Assembly (NCBI GenBank): GCA_002746295.2
Contig: NVWS02000037.1
Location: 1-51,469, forward strand
DNA: 51,469 nt
Direction of reading: 5' to 3'
DNA from: Zetaproteobacteria bacterium
GTDB lineage: Bacteria > Pseudomonadota > Zetaproteobacteria > Mariprofundales > Mariprofundaceae
The notes beneath the pieces were generated by a model. That model saw nothing but the letters and a program-made list of their open reading frames with translations, did no database searches and had not been told where the DNA came from. A program made the translations under genes and the position numbers. The first letter of the stretch is position 1; the number at the start of each line of letters is the position of its first letter. Positions 28,681 to 35,421 of this stretch are shown in pieces.

Positions 28681-29364
28681 ATGCATGTCACCTGCCCTCA
28701 ATGCCACGCAACATATCAACTCAAGCAAGATGTCCATCATGCTTTACTCGTCTGTCACCGTTGCCAAACCGAATTCACCACCGATAACATGTCCACACCT
28801 CATACTCCCCTGCATGAAAATACCACACCACCACCCCTAGATGCCATGCCACTTGCCCCCCAACGCAAAAAAGTCCGTTTATGGCCTTGGCTCACCGTTG
28901 TTTTACTTATCATCACAGGTTTCGGTATTCAATACAATCAAGACATCTGGTTACAACAAGCATGGGTTAGAAATATTCTCGCCCAACTTCATTACCCGCT
29001 CCATACACAAGCCAATGATTGGTTGATTCTACGCAATCAAAGTCACCGCCAATGGATGACCCGTCAAAATGGCAGTAAAGTATTGATTCTCACGGGTAGC
29101 ATCCAAAATCGCCTTGATGCCCCCCAATTGCCACCACAACTCATCGTTCAGTTTTACGATGCAGCCAACACATCACCCACACAAAGCAGCACATTGTCCA
29201 TCACCATGCCACCCAGTTTACCGCAAATTCGACATGCACCTTATATTGCACCTGACATCGACCTCACGCCCATTTCAGCTCATGGGCAACGTGATTTCAC
29301 CTTTGTTTTTGAACAAATTCCTGAACAAAGTCGTGAAATATCAATCGATATCAGTCTCCAATAA
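28681..29364 (+). CDS. MJ0042-type zinc-ribbon / DUF3426 membrane protein
   Basis: This 227-residue protein begins with a zinc-ribbon of the MJ0042 type (CPQCHATYQLKQDVHHALLVCHRCQTEF: CxxC...CxxC). A low-complexity Pro/Thr linker, one transmembrane helix (LWPWLTVVLLIITGFGIQY, about 65-83) and a periplasmic DUF3426-like beta domain (about 110-227) follow. Function is unknown. The start at 28681 is chosen because the zinc-ribbon normally begins at the N-terminus; the frame is open further upstream but that part is MITE sequence. The 3' end overlaps the convergent ispF by 24 bases. Confidence 0.8.
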   Translation: MHVTCPQCHATYQLKQDVHHALLVCHRCQTEFTTDNMSTPHTPLHENTTPPPLDAMPLAPQRKKVRLWPWLTVVLLIITGFGIQYNQDIWLQQAWVRNILAQLHYPLHTQANDWLILRNQSHRQWMTRQNGSKVLILTGSIQNRLDAPQLPPQLIVQFYDAANTSPTQSSTLSITMPPSLPQIRHAPYIAPDIDLTPISAHGQRDFTFVFEQIPEQSREISIDISLQ

Positions 29365-29826
29365 GACCACAGCTTGCGCTGCAATGCCTTCTCCACGACC
29401 TATAAAACCAAGCTTTTCCGTCGTCGTCGCCTTAATATTGCATACGCCCACATCCACCGACAACAACCCTGCCAAACATGCACGCATCTCAGGAATATAA
29501 CTTGCTAATTTGGGCTTTTGGGCAATCACCGTGGCATCAAGGTTGCCCACCTTCCAGCCCAAATCATGCAAGTTTTTCATCACCTGCGACAATAATTTTC
29601 GACTATCTATGCCTTTGTATTGCGGATTATTATCAGGAAAATGATGACCAATATCCCCCAAACCAGCCGCACCCAAAAGTGCATCACAGACCGCATGAAT
29701 CAATACATCGGCATCCGAATGACCTGCCAAACCCAAGTGATAGTCCACTTCAATGCCGCCCAGCATGAGTTTGCGATGTTCGGCAAACGCATGCACATCA
29801 AAACCTTGTCCAATTCTGATTGTCAT
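29341..29826 (-). CDS. ispF: 2-C-methyl-D-erythritol 2,4-cyclodiphosphate synthase IspF
   Basis: IspF forms the cyclic diphosphate in the MEP isoprenoid pathway. The 161-residue protein has the zinc-binding GQGFDVHAF at the N-terminus, GHSDADVLIHAVCDALLGAAGLGDIGHHFPDN, and the C-terminal IKATTTEKLGFIGRGEGIAAQAV. The start at 29826 has GGAGG upstream and overlaps the ispD stop by four bases. A ten-residue longer frame begins inside ispD and is not supported. Confidence 0.95.
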   Translation of the reverse strand: MTIRIGQGFDVHAFAEHRKLMLGGIEVDYHLGLAGHSDADVLIHAVCDALLGAAGLGDIGHHFPDNNPQYKGIDSRKLLSQVMKNLHDLGWKVGNLDATVIAQKPKLASYIPEMRACLAGLLSVDVGVCNIKATTTEKLGFIGRGEGIAAQAVVLLETDID

Positions 29827-30509
29827 CTTTGTGCCTCCAAAAAATCTTGCATCCATTGTAAATCATGTTGCGTGGTAATTTTTCGGTTGTTCACATCACC
29901 TTGCGAGACATAAACAGGAAAGCCAGCAGCTTCCAATACTGACGCATCATCGGTATGAAGATGTAAACGGTCGGATTCCTTGGTCAAAGCTCTTTGAAAC
30001 CAATCCAAACGCGCCACTTGTGGTGTTTGCACAGCACGCAAACAAGCACGGTTGGGTGTTTCAATGACTTTTCCACATTCGTCCACGCGCTTGATGGTGT
30101 CATGCACTGCAATCGCAGGAATCGCTGCGCCATGTTCAATCGCCACATCCAACACATCTTTTAAGACAGCTTGCGAGGTCATGGGGCGTGCCGCATCATG
30201 CACTGCCACCATATCCACATCATCAGGCAAGGCAGCCAAGCCTCGTTGCATCGAAATGGAACGTTCCGCCCCTCCTTGCACAGGTGCAAGCAATTCAAAT
30301 GAAAATTCATGACCAGCAAGTATATCAACAAACATATCATCACCTGCCGCAATCACGGGCTGCACCATGGCAATGCGCGGTTCATGTTCTAAACTTCTTA
30401 GTGTATGCAAAAAAATCGCTTGCCCTGCGACGGATACATATTGTTTGGGTATATCACCACCAAAACGTTGACCACTGCCTGCTGCCAGCAACAACACCGC
30501 AATACTCAT
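29823..30509 (-). CDS. ispD: 2-C-methyl-D-erythritol 4-phosphate cytidylyltransferase IspD
   Basis: IspD couples MEP to CTP in the MEP pathway. The 228-residue sequence has the nucleotide-binding LLAAGSGQRFGGDIPKQY, VHDAARPMTSQAVLKDVL and TPNRACLRAVQTPQVARLD motifs. It overlaps ispF by four bases, and its start overlaps the end of the upstream unknown gene by four bases, so rep, unknown, ispD and ispF form one tight operon. Confidence 0.95.
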   Translation of the reverse strand: MSIAVLLLAAGSGQRFGGDIPKQYVSVAGQAIFLHTLRSLEHEPRIAMVQPVIAAGDDMFVDILAGHEFSFELLAPVQGGAERSISMQRGLAALPDDVDMVAVHDAARPMTSQAVLKDVLDVAIEHGAAIPAIAVHDTIKRVDECGKVIETPNRACLRAVQTPQVARLDWFQRALTKESDRLHLHTDDASVLEAAGFPVYVSQGDVNNRKITTQHDLQWMQDFLEAQR

Positions 30510-30907
30510 ATATCCAAACCTTGAACAGGCTTCATCAGTGTGGGTATATCACGCATCATCGCATGTTGAATGACCGATACATGCCGAGGAAGTTTCCCCA
30601 AACACAGCAACACGCACAATACCAAACCATCCCAAGCTTCAAATCGCCATGCCAACATTTTCTGGCGTTGATTGGAGGATGATAAACACACCGATGATAA
30701 GCCCTGCATCTCGCTCACCACACCCATTTTATAAGACATGTCCAAATATTCAGGCAATAAAAGCAAGCAACGATCCGCAATAAATTCACCTGCATTTTCG
30801 AGTATTTTCCCTTCAGATGTCACCACCGCACAGGCCTGTAAATCATATTTTCGACAACATTCAGCAAGATATGCATCCAAACCATCCAACTTAATCTTTG
30901 CATCCAC
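30506..30907 (-). CDS. Unknown small protein, possibly roadblock/LC7-like
   Basis: This 133-residue protein lies between rep and ispD, three bases from rep and overlapping ispD by four bases. No family is clearly recognisable. The alternating pattern of a helix (LDGLDAYLAECCRKYD), a strand (LQACAVVTSEGKILENAGEF), a helix, further strands (LSSVCLSSSNQ, KMLAWRFEAWDGLVLCVLL) and a final helix is consistent with a roadblock/LC7 or profilin-like fold. No signal peptide is seen. The close packing makes translation very likely. Confidence 0.55.
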   Translation of the reverse strand: MDAKIKLDGLDAYLAECCRKYDLQACAVVTSEGKILENAGEFIADRCLLLLPEYLDMSYKMGVVSEMQGLSSVCLSSSNQRQKMLAWRFEAWDGLVLCVLLCLGKLPRHVSVIQHAMMRDIPTLMKPVQGLDI

Positions 30908-30910
30908 GCG

Positions 30911-32875
30911 CTATGTCCTCGCTTTGGCTTTTTCAGCAATGGCTTTGAAAATAGCCATCGCATCTTCCACTTCTTCCTTGGCAGCCGCAGAATCAGAAGA
31001 TTTATCCACCCAACTCAATACGGATGGATCGGGTTCATCCAAAAACATGGATGGGCCTTTTTTTTCTTTCGTACCATAACGCATCCGCACCCGCACATAA
31101 GCCAGTGTCAAACGGTAACGCGCGCGCGTCATCGCCACATACATCAAACGGCGTTCTTCTTCCAAACGATTTTCTTCTATGGCATTTTTATGCGGAAACA
31201 AACCATCTTCCACACCAATAATATACACATGGTCAAACTCTAAGCCTTTGGCTGCATGGACTGTCATCAAACGGACTTGCCCTTCAGGTTCATCTTGCTC
31301 TTGATTGGATGCTAAAAACACATGTTGCATAAAGCTTTCCAAATTTCCGCCCGCTTCGGTATGACGCATCCACCAACGGCGTAAGTCCATGATATTACGC
31401 ATCCGCCGTTCCGCCTCATCCTCATCCGCTGCTTCTTTACGAATAATGTCTTCCAATCGCGTGCGCTCAAGCAGCGCATCAAAGGCATCATCGGGTTCGC
31501 TGTGCAAAAACATATGCTCCACACCCGATACCATGTCAGCAAACTCACGCAAGGTATGGCTTAAACGATGCTCCAACGCGTCATGCAAACAGGCTTCCAA
31601 CAAGGAACATTCATTCGCCCAAGCAAACTCACCCAACAGTTCCAACGCTTTTGCACCCACACCACGGCGAGGTCTTGCCACAGCGCGCATAAATGCCAAA
31701 TCATCTTCGGGATTCGCCATCAAACGTAAATAAGCCAAGGTATCTTGAATTTCTGCACGATCAAAAAAGGATAGCCCGCCACTGACATGATACGGCACAT
31801 CCGCTTCACGCAATGCCATTTCCACAGGTCGCGATAAAAAGGAGGCACGGTACAACACACAAAAATCATCCCAACCCTTGGCTTCCGCGACTGCACGGCG
31901 TGCTTTAATATCAGAAGCCAGTCGCTGCGCTTCATCTTCCGCATTGCCCGATTCCCAAATACGGACTGGTTTTCCTTGCCCCAAATTGGAACGCAACACC
32001 TTTCCCATACGCTCACTATTTTTGGCAATCAAGGTATTGGATGCTTGTAAAATAGACTGGGTGGAACGGTAATTTTCTTCCAAACGCACCACATGCAAGG
32101 TGGGATAATCTTTGTCCAATTCAAACAAGTTGCGAACATCCGCACCCCGCCAACCATAAATGGATTGGTCATCATCGCCCACCACCGTCAAATGCCCATC
32201 AGCAGGCATCAACAAACGAATCAAATCATATTGGACACGGCTGGAATCTTGATATTCATCGACCAAAAAATAACGGCAACGCATACGCCACAAGGCCTGC
32301 ACATCTTTGTGTTCGGACAGCAAACGAATGGGTAGAATCATCAAATCATCAAAATCAACAGCATTCATACGCGCCAACAAAGCATCGTAACGTTCGCAAA
32401 TCACTGCCAAAGAGTTGTCTTCCGCTTCCAACAGTCCACTTTTCAATAAGGAAATGCGTCCAATCAAACGATCCACTTGATCGCTATCCGAAGGGAGTTT
32501 TAAATCTGCCAACACCGATCGCAAAGCTGATTTTTGTTCTGAACCTGAAAAAATAGAGACATTGCTTTTGCGTTCCAACAACGGCGCATGTTCCCTCACC
32601 ATCGCCAAGCCCAAGGCATGAAAAGTGCAAATTCGCAATGTTTTGGAGGTGTCACCCAAACGTTTTTGTAAACGCTCGCGCATTTCTTTGGCGGCTTTGT
32701 TGGTAAACGTGACGGCAGTAATCGCATCATGTGGCACATCACGCTCCACCAAGGCTGAAATCCGCTCGGTAATGACCCGTGTTTTACCCGAGCCTGCACC
32801 TGCCAACACCAACATCGGTCCACCACGGTAGAATACTGCTTCATATTGTTCTTGATTAAGTTGAGAGCCTGACAT
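30911..32875 (-). CDS. rep: UvrD/Rep-type superfamily I DNA helicase, most like Rep
   Basis: This 654-residue ATP-dependent 3'-5' helicase acts in replication restart and removal of proteins from DNA. Motif I is LVLAGAGSGKTRVITERI, Ia AVTFTNKAAKEMRERL, II LVDEYQDSSRVQYDLI, III VVGDDDQSIYGWRGADV, IV LEENYRSTQSIL, V LMTVHAAKGLEFDHVYIIGVEDGLFPH and VI EEERRLMYVAMTRARYRL. DFDDLMILPIRLL and SGGLSFFDRAEIQDTLAYLRL favour Rep over UvrD, and its length is close to Rep (about 670). A MITE-like copy lies directly upstream. Confidence 0.9.
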   Translation of the reverse strand: MSGSQLNQEQYEAVFYRGGPMLVLAGAGSGKTRVITERISALVERDVPHDAITAVTFTNKAAKEMRERLQKRLGDTSKTLRICTFHALGLAMVREHAPLLERKSNVSIFSGSEQKSALRSVLADLKLPSDSDQVDRLIGRISLLKSGLLEAEDNSLAVICERYDALLARMNAVDFDDLMILPIRLLSEHKDVQALWRMRCRYFLVDEYQDSSRVQYDLIRLLMPADGHLTVVGDDDQSIYGWRGADVRNLFELDKDYPTLHVVRLEENYRSTQSILQASNTLIAKNSERMGKVLRSNLGQGKPVRIWESGNAEDEAQRLASDIKARRAVAEAKGWDDFCVLYRASFLSRPVEMALREADVPYHVSGGLSFFDRAEIQDTLAYLRLMANPEDDLAFMRAVARPRRGVGAKALELLGEFAWANECSLLEACLHDALEHRLSHTLREFADMVSGVEHMFLHSEPDDAFDALLERTRLEDIIRKEAADEDEAERRMRNIMDLRRWWMRHTEAGGNLESFMQHVFLASNQEQDEPEGQVRLMTVHAAKGLEFDHVYIIGVEDGLFPHKNAIEENRLEEERRLMYVAMTRARYRLTLAYVRVRMRYGTKEKKGPSMFLDEPDPSVLSWVDKSSDSAAAKEEVEDAMAIFKAIAEKAKART

Positions 32876-32930
32876 TGTCGCAGCATAAGCGAGGGCTTTC
32901 TTATCGCAAGTTAGGCATTATCTTGCAGTA

Positions 32931-33068
32931 TATAGTCATTCAAGTATAGAACTATCATTTCTATCATCCAATCGTCACCCAAGAGTGCTTGTGTCGAGGG
33001 TCTATCATTAGATTCCCGATACAAGATTTCGGGAATGACGGGGGTGATTTAATACTTGAATCACAATA
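32931..33068. repeat. MITE-like element, copy 4, between divergent rep and algC-like genes
   Basis: TATAGTCATTCAAGTATAG begins at 32931 and the element ends with ATACTTGAATCACAATA (33052-33068). The core has AAGAGTGCTTGTGTCGAGGG and ATTCCCGATACAAGATTTCGGGAAT hairpins. It is in the opposite orientation to copies 2 and 3; reverse-complemented it matches copy 2 nearly base for base. It ends 23 bases before the algC-like start and therefore supplies part of that gene's 5' region. Confidence 0.9.
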
Positions 33069-33091
33069 TTCATACCCAAGTGAGTTTCAAT

Positions 33092-34459
33092 ATGCCCCAT
33101 TTTCCCCATCACATTTTTCGAGAGTACGATATTCGCGGTATTGCAGGCCAAGACATTGATGAAACCTTTGCCTACCAATTGGGAAAAGCCTACACCACAT
33201 TGTTACATCAGGATGAAAAGCAAGCGATTGCCATTGCCCATGATGCCAGACTTTCTAGCCCTGTATTGCACCAAGCTGTGATTCAAGGCGTGAATGCCAT
33301 GGGTTTTGATGTATTGGATTTGGGGATGCAACCTTCACCCTTGGCTTATTTTGCTGTATTTCACTGTCATGTGGCGGGATGCATCATCATCACTGCCAGT
33401 CATAACCCCAGTCCCTACAACGGTTTTAAGTTCATGGTGGGTAAAGAAAGCCTGCATGGGAAAAGCATTCAAGATCTTTATCAAACCATGCAACAAAACT
33501 TACTTGAGCCCCAACAACAAGGCACATCCACTGCCTTCGACATTCAACCTTTGTATGAAAACTTTGTCAGTGATAGTTGCCCTATTTCACGCCCACTCAA
33601 GGTTGTGATTGATGCTGGCAATGGTCCTTCGGGCATTGTGGCGGCACCGTTATTTCGGAAAATGGGCTGTGAAGTGACTGAGCTTTATTGCCAACCCGAT
33701 GGACACTTCCCGAATCACCACCCTGACCCCAGTGTGGAAGAAAATTTAGCCGACCTAAAAACTAAGGTCATCGAAGAACATGCAGATTTGGGCATTGCCT
33801 TTGATGGTGATGGCGACCGCATTGGCGTGGTTGATGAACAGGGTCATATGATTTGGAATGACCTACTTTTACTCATTCTCGCCAAAGATTTGCTTAAAAA
33901 ACACCCTGGAAGCACCATTATTTCTGAAATAAAGTCCTCCAATCGGCTTTATCATGCCGTTGAAGCAGCAGGTGGAACAGCCATCATGTGGCGAACAGGG
34001 CATTCACCTATTAAAGCCAAAATGAAAGAAACGGGAGCCAAGTTAGCAGGAGAAATGAGTGGTCATATTTTTTATGCCGATCAATACGATGGTTTTGATG
34101 ATGCCATTTATGCAGGCGTACGCTTGATGCAGATTATCGCTGAAAGTATGAAGAACTTATCCTATCAACTTCGTGATATTCCTCAAACCGAAACAACGCC
34201 TGAAATTCGTATCCCCTGCGCTGACGAACGAAAATTCAAAGTTGTCGAAGAAGCCAAAAATTATTTTAGAAACAAAGGCTACGACATTATTGATGTCGAT
34301 GGTATGCGAATTCAAGATGATGAAAGTTGGGGGTTGTTGCGCGCATCCAACACCCAAGCCGCGCTTACCCTCCGCTTTGAGGCACCCAATACAGAGAAAT
34401 TACACGAAATCCAACAGCTCATCCAAATTTGGCTCGATAAGCAAGGTAACATCACCTAA
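33092..34459 (+). CDS. algC: Phosphomannomutase/phosphoglucomutase, AlgC/ManB type
   Basis: This 455-residue alpha-D-phosphohexomutase interconverts mannose- or glucose-6-phosphate and the 1-phosphate. The active-site phosphoserine loop is IIITASHNPSPYNGFKF, the magnesium loop is AFDGDGDRIGVVD, the sugar-specificity loop is GEMSGHIFY and the C-terminal phosphate-binding segment is LRASNTQAALTLRFE. It likely works with ManC for GDP-mannose. The start at 33092 (MPHFPHHIFREYDIRG) is chosen; the longer frame begins inside the repeat element. Sugar specificity (mannose or glucose) cannot be read directly. Confidence 0.92.
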   Translation: MPHFPHHIFREYDIRGIAGQDIDETFAYQLGKAYTTLLHQDEKQAIAIAHDARLSSPVLHQAVIQGVNAMGFDVLDLGMQPSPLAYFAVFHCHVAGCIIITASHNPSPYNGFKFMVGKESLHGKSIQDLYQTMQQNLLEPQQQGTSTAFDIQPLYENFVSDSCPISRPLKVVIDAGNGPSGIVAAPLFRKMGCEVTELYCQPDGHFPNHHPDPSVEENLADLKTKVIEEHADLGIAFDGDGDRIGVVDEQGHMIWNDLLLLILAKDLLKKHPGSTIISEIKSSNRLYHAVEAAGGTAIMWRTGHSPIKAKMKETGAKLAGEMSGHIFYADQYDGFDDAIYAGVRLMQIIAESMKNLSYQLRDIPQTETTPEIRIPCADERKFKVVEEAKNYFRNKGYDIIDVDGMRIQDDESWGLLRASNTQAALTLRFEAPNTEKLHEIQQLIQIWLDKQGNIT

Positions 34460-34470
34460 CCGATGTTACG

Positions 34471-34533
34471 CATGTCGTTATTCTCCTGATCTTCTAGTCG
34501 GGCATCCATTAAAAGCGATAGATCCACGACATG
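34471..34533. repeat. Long imperfect inverted repeat between convergent algC-like and fliT-like genes
   Basis: CATGTCG (34471-34477) pairs with CGACATG (34527-34533), and GATCT (34488-34492) with AGATC (34520-34524) inside it. It lies in the 113-base convergent gap and may act as a bidirectional terminator, although no T-run follows. Confidence 0.35.
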
Positions 34534-34572
34534 AATAATGGGGGGTTACGATGCGGCTGATAAATCAAATTC

Positions 34573-34890
34573 CTATAGGCTAAGACTGAAATCCTGCACA
34601 CGATGAATATGACGCAACCCTTCATTGACATGATTTAAATCTTCTTCTGTTTGATGCATCTGTTCACTAAGTTGCCGCATCACACGGCGATGTTTGATGG
34701 AAAGGTGTTCCAATTGATGTCTCAGGTCATCATTCATTTCACAACTCTTCAAATAACTCTGCAACTCATTTTTTGCCGTGTTTAAACACACTGTTTTGGG
34801 TACCAAATCATCCCATTTCCGTTGCGATACAACGATTTGAATGCATTCCAAAGCCTGTTGATAGGCTAAAAACTTCACAGTTTCACCCAT
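34573..34890 (-). CDS. Probable FliT-like flagellar chaperone (unrecognised small helical protein)
   Basis: This about 105-residue, all-helical protein immediately follows fliS and overlaps it by eight bases. Helices MGETVKFLAYQQALECIQIVVSQRKWDDL, NDDLRHQLEHLSIKHRRVMRQLSEQM and EEDLNHVNEGLRHIHRVQD fit the size and position of FliT, the FliD export chaperone, but sequence in that family is poorly conserved and I cannot confirm it. The ATG at 34890 is preferred to one at 34947 because the overlap with fliS is then short. Confidence 0.6.
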   Translation of the reverse strand: MGETVKFLAYQQALECIQIVVSQRKWDDLVPKTVCLNTAKNELQSYLKSCEMNDDLRHQLEHLSIKHRRVMRQLSEQMHQTEEDLNHVNEGLRHIHRVQDFSLSL

Positions 34891-35320
34891 ACGCTGTGGC
34901 CGCCGAATAAATTCCAGATGCTGCTGTAGGTGCATATCCTGAAGCACGTGGTTGAGCTTGAACCTCTGCTAACCCTGCCCAGCCTTCACGTAACGTCAGT
35001 ACCAGTGCCATCACTTCTTCAGCTGCGTCTGTGGAGCATGTACACATACCATCGGTCACACGCTGCATCATATAAGCATAAAGCGTTGATAAATCTTGTG
35101 ATATTTCACCACCATCTTCCATATTCAAGCTGCTTGAAAGTTCAATCAATGCCTCCAATGCCCGCGCTGAATGATCGGCTTCAGCAGCTAAATCTCCACC
35201 ATGAATCGCATGAACAGCCCGACCCAATGATTGATACAAGGCATCATAACTCAATAAGATCAAACCCAAAGGACCTGCTGTATTGATTTGATTACCACGA
35301 TATGTTTGATATGCACTCAT
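34883..35320 (-). CDS. fliS: Flagellar export chaperone FliS
   Basis: FliS binds flagellin in the cytoplasm and prevents premature assembly. The 145-residue protein starts with YQTYRGNQINTAGPLGLILLSYDALYQSLGRAVHAI, matching the family pattern, with the helical ARALEALIELSSSLNMEDGGEISQDLSTLYAYM region following. The start at 35320 has a perfect AAGGAGG upstream. It is preceded by a sigma-28-like site at 35381-35407 and follows fliD. Confidence 0.92.
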   Translation of the reverse strand: MSAYQTYRGNQINTAGPLGLILLSYDALYQSLGRAVHAIHGGDLAAEADHSARALEALIELSSSLNMEDGGEISQDLSTLYAYMMQRVTDGMCTCSTDAAEEVMALVLTLREGWAGLAEVQAQPRASGYAPTAASGIYSAATAYG

Positions 35321-35380
35321 TCCTGCCTCCTTGCTTTCCAATGAATAATGCGTTCCTCGCATCACCTGTCACACTTTTAT

Positions 35381-35407
35381 CTATCGCCGATTTAGACCCC
35401 AACTATA
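35381..35407 (-). promoter_or_regulatory. Candidate sigma-28 (FliA) promoter upstream of fliS
   Basis: Read on the minus strand, TATAGTTG, 11 bases, then GGCGATAG matches the TAAAGTTT-N11-GCCGATAA consensus at 6 of 8 positions in each box, with exact spacing. It lies in the fliD-fliS gap, about 60 bases before the fliS start, and could transcribe fliS and the fliT-like gene separately. Confidence 0.6.
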
Positions 35408-35421
35408 ATTTTTTCATAACA

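Noticed and set aside
33056-33091. N-terminal extension of the algC-like protein
   Set aside because: The longer frame starts inside the repeat element and adds residues absent from the family; the ATG at 33092 matches the usual start.
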